Origin: Pyropia haitanensis
Taxonomy: Eukaryota > Rhodophyta > Bangiophyceae > Bangiales > Bangiaceae
DNA: 64,000 bases
Reading direction: 5' to 3'
Assembly: GCA_008729055.1 (NCBI GenBank)
Contig: SDUX01000004.1
Coordinates: 3,536,172-3,600,171 of the forward strand
The position numbers and the translations under genes were made by a program. Of this stretch, positions 23,255 to 34,245 are shown in pieces. The notes under the pieces are model-generated. The model had not been told where the DNA came from. It did no database searches and saw only the letters and a list, made by a program, of their open reading frames with translations. The first letter of the stretch is position 1. Each line of letters starts with the position of its first letter.

Positions 23255-23623
23255 ACGCGGACGCCGCCGCTGCGGGGGGGGTCAACCGCCACGTCGACAC
23301 GTGGGACTCGATCACCGCGCAGGGCTTCCCGTCGGCCGAGGCGGTGGCGGACCTGGTGCGGCAGCTGTCGCCGGCGGGCGCCGCGGTCGCGCGGGCGGGC
23401 AGCGGGGGGGACGCCCCGCCGGGCGTTCCACCCTACCTGACCCTCCGCCGGGAGGCGGCGTGGGAGGTCCGCCGCGTCGACGGGTACACCGCCGTCGCCG
23501 CCGCGGGCGGCGGCGGCTGGGCGGCGGGGGGGGGGGGGGGGGGGGGGGTCGACGCCACCGTCGCCGCCGCGGTGCGCGCCGCGTGGGCGGCGGCCGTGGC
23601 GGCCGCCGACCCGTCGTCGCCGT

Positions 23624-23673
<50 letters not shown>

Positions 23674-23997
23674 CCGCCGTCGCGGCTGCCGCTGCTGGTG
23701 GAGGTGCCGCCCGGCGGCGCGGGGCTGGTGACCGCCGCGCTGCCGGCCGGCGTTGCCGCCGACGCTGTCGACGGCGGCCGGCGCGTGCCGCCGCGGACGG
23801 TGGCGGTGGCGCGGGTGGGTGGCGCGCCGACGGGCGCGGCGGTGGCGGCCGCGCGGGACGGGCTGGTCGCGCGCCTCACCGCCGCGGGGGTGGCGGTGTC
23901 GGCGGCCGACGCGGTGACGGTGGTGGTGGTGGTGCCGGGCGTGTGGGGCTCGCCGCTCCTCCGACGCACGGAGGTGTGGGTGGAGGTGGACGCGTAG
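22709..23997 (+). CDS. DUF2358-SOUL heme-binding protein, probably plastid-targeted
   Basis: About 429 residues with one frame break in the C runs at 22871-22905. The N-terminus from ATG 22709 (MARGGSPARVAFAAAAG, Arg/Ala-rich, few acids) looks like a transit peptide. The DUF2358 (SnoaL-like) domain follows: ELPALFRADADPDWSLYTPD, EDPLNRFRGVAKYRANIRFL, ESFAFRNAAMFLHDTVAG, WTLAMTAAFLPWAPRVVFTG, HVDTWDSI. The second half is a SOUL/HBP domain: PPYLTLRREAAWEVRRVDGY, PLLVEVPPGGAG, then RTVAVARVGG and final beta strands. Plants have the same fusion (for example Arabidopsis HBP5), which binds tetrapyrroles in chloroplasts. A poly-Ser stretch and Gly/Ala inserts separate the two halves. A later ATG at 22835 is an alternative start. 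Confidence 0.8.
23612..23683 (+). repeat. (TCG)n microsatellite encoding poly-Ser
   Basis: About two dozen TCG/CCG triplets within the SOUL protein gene, in frame and coding Ser with some Pro. Confidence 0.9.
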
Positions 23998-25849
23998 TCG
24001 TGGACTGTGTATAGGTAGAGACGGGAGTGGCGATGGATGCGCAAGGGCTGGTGGGGGGGCGGGGGGGGGGGGGGGGCGGCGGCGGAGGTGGTCAAGGTAC
24101 CGGCAGCGGGAGACGCGGATTGACAACACCGCACGCAGCACCCACCTCGTACGACACGAGCGTTTGACAAGAGCCGTCTCGTCACCACCGGTCGCCCCCC
24201 GGTCCGCCGTGGCGGCCGCGTCGGTGGCGGCGGGCGTCCACCCAACGACCGGCGCTGTGTCCGCCGTCGCGTGGACGTGCCAACGCCGTGCGCACCCACA
24301 TCGAGTGCCCTCTGCCACCGCCGTCGGCCGTGGCGTCGTGCCGTCCCACCAAACAGGCGGGGCGCCCGCCCCGCGGCGGCCGCGTAAGTCCCCCCTCCCC
24401 CCCCTTCTCACCTGCCAACCACCCCGGCCGCCCCATCCACCACCACCACCCGCCACAGACCGGCGCGCCCAGCGGCGGGTGCGGGGTACCCCGCCGCCAC
24501 ACCGGGGTGGCACGCCGCCCCCACCACAACAACCGGCACCGCCGCCGCCCCACGGCGGCCGCCGCCGCCGGCGTCAGCCGCCGCGTCGCCGGCACGGCGG
24601 CCCGGCCCGCCCGCGGCGGCCACCCGCCGCCGCCCGCCCGCCACCGCCGCCACCCCCACCGCCGCCGCCACCACCACCGCCGCGGCGGCGGCGGCGCGGG
24701 GCGGCGGCGGCGGCCGACGGCGGCTGCCGCCGCCGCCGCCACCGCCAGCCGTGACGCGCCGCCACGGCGGCCGGCGGGACCGCCCGCGGGCGCCCGCGCG
24801 TCCGGCGTGGTCACTGCCAGTCGGCCTCGCGGGGTGGGGGGCGGAGAGGGGGGTGGGGAGGGGGGGGGTGCCGCGCCTGCCGGTGGGGTGGCCGCCGCCA
24901 GCGGCGACGCCCCCCCCCCCCCCCCACCCCCCCCCCCCCCCCGCCCCTCCCCCCCCCCCCCCCCCCCCGCGCGTCACGCCACCGCCGCCGTCGGCCGGGC
25001 GGCGGTCCCCCCCCCCCCAGCCGCCGCCGCACGCGCGTGGCGGCCGCGCCCACAGTCGCGGCGCCGCCGCCCGCGCCGCCCGCGCCGTCGGTCCGCCGCG
25101 TCTGCCGCGGGCGTCGGCGGCCGCCCGCGGTGGGGCGCGCGCGGCGGCGGCGGCGGCGACAGGCGGCGGCAGCGGGGGGGGGGGGGGGTGCCCCACGGTT
25201 GGGTGCTCCCGCTGTGGCGGGATGGCGGCGCCAGCGCCGGCTGCCCATCCTGCGCACCCCAAACTGGGGTGCCGCGCCCGCCGCCGCCGCGCGGCCGCCA
25301 CAGCCGCGGCGCTCCCGGCGGCCGCCGGCCTGGCGCTCGCCGCCGCGTCGCGCGCCCGCCGGGGCGTCGGCGGCGCCACCACCACCACCACCACCCCCCC
25401 CACCACCACCACCACCCCCCCCACCACCACCACCACCACCACCATCACCACCACCACCCCCCCACCACCACCGCCACCACCATCAACGCCGCCGCCGCCA
25501 GCAACCACCACCGCGGCGCGCCGGTACGCCCCCCCCCCCCCCCCCCCCCCCCCCCACGGTTCGTTCGGATGCGCGCCCCCGCGCCCGCCGCCCACCCGGC
25601 GTGGCCGCCAGACGTGGCAAGCGGGGGACCGCCGCGGCCGCGCGCGGCGCGGCGGCAGCGTCGCGGCCGTCGGCTCACGCGACGCTCGGCTGTCGGCGGC
25701 ACCCCCCCCCCTCTCCCCCCTCCCCCCCCGCCCGGCGCGCCGCCGCCAGCGCCAGCGCCACGGCCACCCTCCCCCCCCCCCCCAGACGCCCCGCTCCGCC
25801 GCCGCCGTCGCCGTCGCCGTCGTCGCCGTCGCCGTCGTCGCCGTCGCCG
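23998..25849. other. Low-complexity intergenic region with a (CAC)n tract
   Basis: Mostly CCG/GGC triplets and C runs. A CAC/CCC tract fills about 25378-25500. The 3' end of the RCC1-BTB-RING gene must lie at the right edge of this region, but the frame cannot be followed. Nothing else recognisable. Confidence 0.45.
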
Positions 25850-26637
25850 TCGCCGCCCGCGCATCGTCCGCGTCGACCAGCCGCCGCAGCGCCGCGCGCA
25901 GCGCCGCGTCCGACGCGTTGACGGGGAGCACCCGCCGCGCACGCTGTGGCGCCGCCGCTATCACCGCCGCCGCCGCCGCGTCGGCCGGCCGCCGTGGCCG
26001 CCGGCGGGTGGCGGCCGCCGCGGTGCCACCCCCACCGCCGCCGCCACCCCCACCACCGCCGCCACCGCCGCCATGACCCCACGCCGCCCCCCCCCCCCGT
26101 CGCGTGCCGCCCGCAGCAGCGCGTCGGCAGCGTCGACGAGCGCGGCCCGCAGGCGGGGCTGCCCCCCCCCCCCCACCACCGCCGCGTCGAGGGTGGCGGC
26201 GAGCACCCGCGGCGGCGCCGCGGGTGCCGCCGCCACCGCCGCCGCCGCCACCGCCGCCGCGAGGCCGTCGACGCCGAGGGCGGTGGCGGTGGCGAGGAGG
26301 GGCGCCAAGAGGGCGGCCGGCGTGCCCGCCGCGGGGGGGGGGGTCCGCGTCAGCAGGTAGGTGGAGAGGGCGGCGAGCGTGGGGGGGGCCAGGGGGGGGG
26401 GACACACGCCGCCGCGTCGGCCGGCAGCCGCGCGACCGCCACGAGGAGGCTGCCGGTGGCGGCGCACGCCCCGCCCGCCGCCCCGCCGGCCAGCACCGCC
26501 GCCGCCGCCGCCGCCGACGCGGGGCGGGGCGGCAATGACGGCCGCGACGGCCGCGGCGGCTGGGCGAGGGCGGCGAGGATGGCGGCTTCGAGGCGCGGCG
26601 ACGCGGTCGCGGCGGTCGCGGCAACGACCCGCGCGGC

Positions 26638-26671
<34 letters not shown>

Positions 26672-26903
26672 ACGCGCAGCACCGTATCGGGCAGCGGCGG
26701 CGTGGCGGCGGCGGCGGCGGCGGCGAGGTCCGCCGCGAGCGCCACGTCGAGCAGCGCCGGCGTGGCGTCGGCGGCGGCGGCCGCCGCCGGCGGGCCGCCG
26801 CGGGGTGACAGCCGCCGCAGGCACAGCGGGCACGCGTTGCGGTGGGCCGCCCAGCGGGCGATGCACGGCGGGTGGAAGGCGTGGCCACACGCTTGGGGGA
26901 CGA

Positions 26904-26958
<55 letters not shown>

Positions 26959-26988
26959 GGGCCGCCGGTCACAGGGGGGGGAGCGCGT

Positions 26989-27032
<44 letters not shown>

Positions 27033-27108
27033 CCCCAGACGGGGCAGCGGCCGCGGCGGCGGCGCCGCCGCCGCCCCCGCCGGTCAGGCAGATGGCGCAC
27101 TCGGTGGG

Positions 27109-27140
<32 letters not shown>

Positions 27141-27668
27141 ACGGCGGCGAGCCGCCGCGGGCGGCGGCGGCCGCCCCCCCCCCCGCGTCTGCCCGCCCGC
27201 CCGCCGCCGCGGCGCCGAGGAGGCTCCGCAGCGAGCCCAGCCGCAGCCGCCGCGCGAGGCGCGCCAAGCCCGCCACGTCCGCCGCCGTTGGCGGCGGCGA
27301 CGCCGCCGCCGCCGCCGCCGCCGCGCCACGCCACACGCCGCCCGGGGCGCGGGGCGGGCGGGTGGCGCGGTCGTCCCCCCCCCCCTCCCCCCCTCCGCCC
27401 ACGTCGGCGGGCGCCCCTCTGGGGGCGTCCCCCCCCTCGCTGCCCACCCCCACCGTCAGGGTGTGGGTGTACAGGTACCGCAGCAGCAGCCGCACCGCCC
27501 CCGCCCCGGCGGGCCGCAGGTCCAGCGTGTAGTGCGGGCGCGGGTCCCCCGGCGGCCCGCCACGCCCGCCCGCCGCGTCGACGGGCACCAGCCGCGCCGC
27601 GGCGGCACGGCAGCGCGCGCGCAGCACCGCCGCGTGGGCGGCCATGACCACCGCCGGGCGGCCGCCGC

Positions 27669-27699
<31 letters not shown>

Positions 27700-28439
27700 T
27701 CTGCGGTCGCCGTCGCGGTGGCGGTCGCCGTCGCCGTCGGCGGTGGCCATCACCGCCACGTCTGCGAGCGGCCGCAGCCGGGGGTCGGTGAGCGCGCGCG
27801 CCAGCGCCGCGCCGAGCGGGCCGGGCGGCGGGAGCGCGGGCAGCACGGCGAGCGGCAGCCGCGGGTGGCGGCCGCCGCCACCGGCACCGGCGCTCGCACC
27901 GCCGCCGGCAGGGTCGCCACGGCCGCCGCGATGGCTGCCGCCCTCCCCACCGCCGCCGCCGCCACCGCCCCCGCCGCCGCTGCTGCTGTTGCTGCTGCTG
28001 CTGCTGCGGCTGCTGCGGTCACCACCAACGACGCCGCCGCCGCCGTCGACGCGCGCCGCGGCGGCGGCATCTGTCGGCCACGGCGGCGGCGGCCGTGGCG
28101 TCGGCGGCGGCGGCGGCGGCGGCGGCAGCCACCGGCGCAGGCGGAGCACGCCATGAAACGCCGGCGCGAGGCGGACCTCGAGCCCCCCCCCCCCACGCCA
28201 GCCGCACCCGCGGGGGACACCCCCCCCCCCCCCCGGCCCAAACAGGCGGCGGCAGCCGGCATTGCCCAACCCCCCCCCCACCCCCCCCCCCCCCCCCACG
28301 CCCACCCCCCCCCTCCGCGTCCACCGCCACGCCCAGCCGGCCGCCCGCGGCGACCGCCACCACCCGCCGGCCGAGCAGGCCCGCCACCACCACCACCGAC
28401 CGTGGCGGCCGGGCCGCCTTGCCGCGACCGCCACCGCGG

Positions 28440-28472
<33 letters not shown>

Positions 28473-29369
28473 ACGCCCAGGGAGCCGCCGCCGCCGCCAT
28501 CGTCGCCCGCCGCGTAGACGGCACCCGACGCGGAGAGGGCGAGGAGGAAGTCGTAGCCCGCGGCGATGCCCGTGCAGCGGATGCCGACCAGGTCCGCCAC
28601 GCGCCGCGGGGTGACGGCGGCCATGGAGAGGGCGCCGCCGCCGAGGCCGACGGGCGCCAGGCCCGCCACCCACACCCCGCCAGTGTCGTCGAGAAAGACG
28701 GTCAGCCGGCGGCCGGCGGCGGCGGCTACCACCCTGACCACCGTCGCCGCCGCCGCCGCCGCGCGGCCGTCGGTATCCGCGGCGGCGGCGGCGGCGGCGG
28801 GGGGCGCGCCGAGCTCGGCGTGCCCCCCAAAGCCCGGCACCCACCCCGGGGGCCCCCCCCCACCCACCCCCCCCGCCCCAGCTGGCCGTCACGGTTATCC
28901 CCCCACGACAGCACCCCCCCGTCGGCACACACCGCCAGCGAGTGGGCCCACCCCGCCGCGACGGCCGTCACGGCCGTCGCCGCCGCCGCGGCGGCGGCGG
29001 CAACGGCGGCCACCACCTGCGGCACGCGGATGACGGCGCCGGCGGGGTCCGCGTCGTCGGCGGCGCCGCCCACCTGGCCATCGTCGTCGAGGCCCCAGCC
29101 GGTGACCGCGCCAGAGGTGGTCAGCGCGAGGCCGTGGTTGGCGCCCGCCGCGACCGCGACCGCGGCGCCCGCGTGGGGGGGGAGCGCAACGACCACCGCC
29201 GCCGTGCCGGCGGCAACGGCCGCCGCGTCGGCGGGGGGGGGGGGGGGGGGCGCCGCCGTGACCGTGGCGGCACCGGCGGGGGGGGGGGGTCGCCGCGGCC
29301 GCCGCCGGCGACGGCGGTGGTGGCGGCGGCGGCGGCGGTGGTGGCGGCGGCGGCGGTGATGGCGGCGGC

Positions 29370-29400
<31 letters not shown>

Positions 29401-29640
29401 ACACGCCCACGCCGAGCCGCCCAAACGCGTTGCCGCCCGTCGCCCACACGCGCCCCGCCGACGTGAGCAGCAGCGAGAAGCCATAGCCGGTGGCGGCCGC
29501 GACGGGCACCTCGTCGGCGGGGGCGTCGGGCGGGGGAATGACGGGCGTCGTGGGGAGGGGGGCCGCCGTGAGGGGGGGGGGTTGCCGGACGGGGGTAGGG
29601 GGGGGGGGGGGGGGAAGACGTCCACCACCGCCGCCGCCAT
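25850..29640 (-). CDS. RCC1-BTB-RING protein, with several frame breaks
   Basis: Read from ATG 29640-29638 (MAAAVVDVFPPPP). Five or six RCC1-type blades follow, for example ATGYGFSLLLTSAGRVWATG, AAGANHGLALTTSGAVTGWG, AAGWAHSLAVCADGGVLSWG and AAGYDFLLALSASGAVYAAG. Next a BTB domain (LADVAVMATADGD, VVMAAHAAVLRARCRAAAAR, AVRLLLRYLYTHTLTV, about 27780-27440). Then a RING-H2 finger: C-A-I-C at 27099-27088, CGHAFHPPC and C-P-L-C near 26820. Ala-rich helices continue to about 25850. Frame changes at G/C runs occur at least six times, so exact ends are approximate; the 3' end is not resolved. RCC1-BTB proteins are CUL3 adaptors; with a RING the protein could be a ubiquitin ligase by itself. That these domains belong to one gene is inferred from strand, order and spacing. 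Confidence 0.65.
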
Positions 29641-30521
29641 GGTGGCGGCGGCGGGGGGGGAGGAGAAAAACGCACCCAGCTACCGCGGGTGAGGGGGGGG
29701 GTGGCCCGCGGGGGGGGGGGGGGGGGGGGGGGGGCACAGCAGTCCGCCACAGCCGGGGAGGAGCGGCGGCCGCCGAGGTGGAGGGGCGGGGGGCGAGAGC
29801 AAGAGCAAAGGGGGGGAGGGCGGCGGTGCAGCGGTAGCGCACGAAAAAATCGCGCGCCGCTGACGTTGCCGCGTGGGGGCGTCGACGGGGTGCGGGAGGG
29901 AGGGCGTGGAAGGGTGGGTGGCCCCCACCGGCGGGGGCCGACGCACGCACCCACACGCCACCGCGGGGCGCCTCGAGAGCGGCCGCCGGGGCCCCGCTGT
30001 CGAGATAGGACGGGGCCAGGACGGCAGCCGCCCGTGGCCCGCGGGCGCCCCCGCCGCGCCAGGCGTGCCTGGCGCAGCCGACCGCCGTGGCCCAATGGGC
30101 GGCCGCGCCGCGCGCCGCGTCACGGGGGGTGCGCGTGGCGAGGCGGTGGAGCGGTGCACCCGTGGCGAGAGGTCCGCGGGGGGGCGGCGTGGCGAGGTCT
30201 GCGGTGGGGCGCGTGGCGAGGTCCGCCGGGGGGCGCGTGGCGAGGTCTGCGGGGAGGCGCGTGGAGCGGCGGCGCTCGCGGGACACCCCCGTCGACGGAT
30301 CCTCGTTGCGAACCGGCGCGCGGCTGCCCAGAGGAGAACAGGAGAAAAGACAAGCAGCGACGCCGACACGAGGCTGGGAAGAAACAGAGCGCGAGGAGGA
30401 GGGAACAAGACTGGAAAAACCAAAAACAAAATCGTCCGCGCCCGTCCGTCCCCACCCGGCCGCCTGCCCAGCGCTACTACGGCCGCCGCAAGACTGCCCC
30501 CCACCACCACCATATGGCGCG
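29641..30521. other. Intergenic between the RCC1 and ankyrin genes
   Basis: Contains three near-identical 30-base units on the theme CGTGGCGAGGTCTGCGG at about 30187-30256. The stretch 30340-30440 is A-rich and may be the upstream region of the RCC1 gene. No gene supported. Confidence 0.4.
30160..30262 (+). repeat. Tandem repeat, about 30-bp unit
   Basis: Units built on GGCGTGGCGAGGTCTGCGG, GCGTGGCGAGGTCCGCCG and similar occur about four times with small changes. Confidence 0.7.
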
Positions 30522-32411
30522 TTAGCCACCCGCAACGGGGGCAGCCGGCGCCCCCCCCCCCCCCCCCCACTGTTTCCGCCCCCCCTCCCTCCCCCTTCCC
30601 CTCCTTGGCCGCCTTGGCCGCCGCCTCGAGCATCGCCGCCACCCCCGCGTGCCCCGCCGCGGCCGCCCACGCCGCCGCCGGCTGGCCGTCCCCGTCCGCC
30701 GCGTCGGCCGCCCCCCCCCCCCCAGCAGCGCGCGCACCGCCGCGGCGTGGCCGCCCACCGCCGCCCAGTGCAGCGCCGTCAGCCCCCCCGCGTCGGCCGC
30801 GTCGACGCACGCGGCCGCCGCGGCGGGGCAACCCACCCCCCCCCCCCCCCCTCCGCCGCCGCCGCCGCCGAGTCCCCCGCTGCCGCTACGGCCGCCGCCG
30901 GCGGGCGGGACAGCAGGTCCCCCACCACCGGCGCCCACCCCCCCGCGGCGGCCGCGTGCAGCGGCGTCCACCCCGCCCGCCCGTCCGCCGCGGCCGCGTC
31001 GGCGCCGGCGGCGAGCAGCGCCGCCACCGCCGCGCGGTGGCCGCCCGCGGCGGCCACGTGCAGCGGCGTCCAGCCGTGCGCGTCGGCCGCGTCGACGGGC
31101 GCGCCCGCGCCCGCGAGCGCGGCCACCACCGCCGCCGCGTCGGCGGCGGCGGCGGCGTGGAGGGGCGTGCCGCCGCCCGCGTCGGCGGCGGCTGCCGGCG
31201 CGCCCGCCGCGAGCAGCGCGCGCACGATGGTGGGGGTGGACGCCGCGGGGCACAGGGCGGCGGCGTGGAGGGGCGTGCCGCCCGCGTCGTCGGCGGCGCC
31301 GGGCGCGGCGCCCGCGGCGAGGAGCGCACCAACGACGGCGGCGGCGCCCGCGGCGGCGGCGGTGTGGAGGGGGGTCCGGCCGGTGCCGTCGCGGACGCGG
31401 AGGCTCGAGCCACCGGCGGCGAGGGCGGTGGCGGTGGCGCCATCGTCGGCGAGGGCGGCCATGTGGAGGGGCGTCCAGCCGAGGCGGTCGGCGGCGGACA
31501 CACGGGGCGCCGCCGGGGGGGGGGGGGGGGGCGGGGGGGGGGTGCCGCCGGGGAGGGCGACGCGGGTGTCGCCGCGGCTGTCGCCGCCGCCGTGCCCGCC
31601 GGTGGGTCTGATTCTGCTGCCGCCGCGTCGGCCTTGTCGGCCCCACCGGCTGGGGCGGCTGCTGCCTCCATGGCGGGCTCCTCTACGTCGTCCGCCGCGG
31701 CAACTGCGCCTGGTTCGCCTTGACCGCCCGATGCCGGGCCACCCGCCCCGCCCGCCACATCTGCCGCGGGGATCGTCTCTGTGGCGGCCGCCGCCGCCAC
31801 CATAGCGGCCGCCCCGTCGGCCGTGTCGGACCCGCCCGCGGCGGCGGCCCTCTTTGGAGACCCGTCAATGAGGGCGACCACGTCTGCGCGGGCGGCGGCA
31901 AGGGCGCGCGCGACGCCGCCCTCATCGGCCGCCGCCGGCACCATGGGCGTGGGCGGCGGCGACGGCGGCGGCGGCGGCGTCGGCCGCCGCTGCGGCTGCG
32001 CAGGGTGGCCAGCCGCGCTGACGGTCGCGCCGGCCGTGTCGTCGGTGGTGGTCATGGCGTCTGCGTCGACGGCGGGCAGCGGCGGCAGCCCAAAGGGGGG
32101 AGACGCGGACGCGCCGTCCGACGCGACGCCCACCGCGCTGATGCTGGGCGTGGCCGCCCGGTCGTCGACCGCCGCGGCGGCGTCGGCGGCGGCAGCGTCC
32201 GCGGCGGCGGTCGCGGCGGCGGCGGCCGCGCCGGCCGCGTCCGCGGCGGCGGCGGCCACGTTGGCCATGAGCACGTCCGCCCCGCCGTCGGCGGGCGCCG
32301 TGTCCTCCGTCATGGCCACGGCCTCCGTGTCGGCGCCGGCCGCGTCGTCGCGGGCGGGCGCGGCGGCGCCCATCCAGGCGCCCACTGGCGCCGGGGCGGA
32401 GGGGGAACCGC

Positions 32412-32456
<45 letters not shown>

Positions 32457-32517
32457 TGCCGCCGCTGCCGCCGCCGCCGCCGCCGCCGCCGTCGCTGCCG
32501 CTACCGCCGTCGGCCAT
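30522..32517 (-). CDS. Ankyrin-repeat protein with long disordered N-terminus
   Basis: Read from ATG 32517-32515 (MADGGSGSDG). The first 330 or so residues are Gly, Ala, Asp and Pro rich with acidic patches. Ankyrin repeats then run from about 31500 to 30720: RLGWTPLHMAALADDGA, GRTPLHTAAAAGAAAVVGAL, GGTPLHAAA, HGWTPLHVAAAGGHRAAVAA, GWTPLHAAAAGGWAPVV and GLTALHWAAVGGHAAAVRAL, at least seven in all. The C-terminus is a Lys-rich helix (EAAAKAAKEGKGEGG). Frame breaks lie at the G runs 31515-31540, the C runs near 30842 and 30715, and the C run near 30551; with these the length comes to about 665 residues. No membrane segment. Such repeats bind proteins; no partner can be named. Confidence 0.7.
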
Positions 32518-34245
32518 GGCTCCCCAGCCGAGTGCGCGCACCAAGGCCGACGTCGCCAGCGTTCGATGGCGGCGCCAGTGGGGCATACGTGGAGGCTCCG
32601 ACCGGCGCGGTCGGAAACGGGAAGCCAGCCGCCGTGCGGGAAGTGTGGGGACGGACAAGGAAGGTGCCGCTCGACAAACGCAGAGGCAGGGGAAGAGCAC
32701 GACAAACCCAGCAACTGCACCTGCAAGTGGACGAGCAGCACCCCTACGGAGGCGTGGCGACACGGCGGAGCCCGATACTGCGAGCGCGTGCAGCGCGCTC
32801 AAAAAGGGGCGCGCGGCTGGCAAGCGCGCGGCCACCCGCGCAGCGCCCGCGATTGCCGGCCACGCCCAATGCCCCACGGACAGCTACGCGCAAACCCGGG
32901 CTGAGGCCACCCCCGCCGCCCGCCCGCACCCCGTGCACACGCGGCTGCTGAGGGGGACGTGACCCGGCGCACCACGCGCGCCGCCAGACGCGCGCGCAAG
33001 GTCTCCACTCGCCAGGTGAGCGCCCCCCCCTCGAGAGCGCGTGGCAGAGGCGCCCCTCTTGGCGCAGCCACCAGCGTGGCCGCCGTTTCGGTCGCGGACA
33101 AGTGGCGGCGGCCGGTGGCGGCCACGCGGGCGCGGGGCTGGCACACCCACCGGGCGGGCCCGCCAGGCGCCCGTCGGCTGTCTGGGCGCAACGGCAGCGG
33201 CGGTGGGGGCGCGCAGCGCGACGCCGTTTTCCCGGGTTTCCCATTGGAAAACCGGCGCGGGCCGGCGGGGCTCGCCCGTGGGCCCGACTCGTCGCGTCGA
33301 GGACGGGCCGTTCATCGAGGAGTGCGGCGGGCGGCCCGTTTTCCGTGCGCGGCTGAATCTGCGCGTCCAGATTTCGAATCCTACCCCCGATCGAAAGGGA
33401 CTTTTGTTGCGTAGTTGTCGGGCACCAGCACGAAATCTCAACCTCGTGGGCGCAGCGCGGCTCAAGTCAGAGTTTTGGGCCCGTTGTGCTCCCATATCGT
33501 CTGTTGCAGCAAGGACCAGCGCGGGAGCGCGGGTCAAGAACGAGTGGTCGCCCGCCACCGCCCCACGGACCGAGAAAAGGACGGCCACCGCCGTGCGTCG
33601 CGCCATCCACCAACCGCCGCCGCCGTTGACAGCTCCCTCCGACAGGGGACTCTCTCCGGCGTGCGATGTCATCCCATTTCCCCTATCTCCCGCGCGTGCC
33701 GCGGCCTGCGCGAGTGGCGCACGCCCCGCCTCCACCCATCCGTCTCGTCTACATACATCTCGATGACGCTCGCTCCGCGGTTGGCCCGCAGCGGCAGCAA
33801 CTCCACCCGCCCCAGCGCGACGTGACGGTGGCTGCCGCTTCTGGGGCTCTCCCCCTGTGCCTTGCGGCAATGGACGTGCGAGCGTCCAATCGTCTTCCGC
33901 GCTTGTTGCGTCGCGCGGGTGTCCCTGACAACCACGCCTCGCGCAAGTCAGGGAGGCGCATGCCAACGACCAGGGAGGTCCGACGACGAGGGTGGCTTGG
34001 CAGCTACACGGTGATGGAGGCGGTTCGAGACCTCCAGGGCTACGAGAGGACCACAGGGAGCGGGTGGAGCAGGAGCGCATCTTGTACTCGCTGGTGGTAG
34101 GAGACACCAGTCGAGGGCGTGGCTCTTTCCCCTTTTGGCGTTGCCTAAACCCAGCAGCGGCGGCTTGAGGCGGCCAAGGGTGCCAGGGTGAAGCTTCGCG
34201 CGTTGACCGCGCCACGCGGCTACAAGGCAGAAGCTTTGGGAGACG
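32518..34245. other. Intergenic between divergent genes
   Basis: 1.7 kb. An AT-neutral stretch at 33350-33560 and a run of mixed sequence from 33660 to 34240 are the most balanced parts. An open frame of 443 codons on the minus strand (34215-32884) has no domain and an unremarkable composition; I do not annotate it. Nothing else recognised. Confidence 0.4.

Noticed and set aside
33360..33395. tRNA T-loop-like sequence (TTTCGAATCC)
   Set aside because: The neighbouring bases do not form a T stem and no acceptor or anticodon arm pairs.
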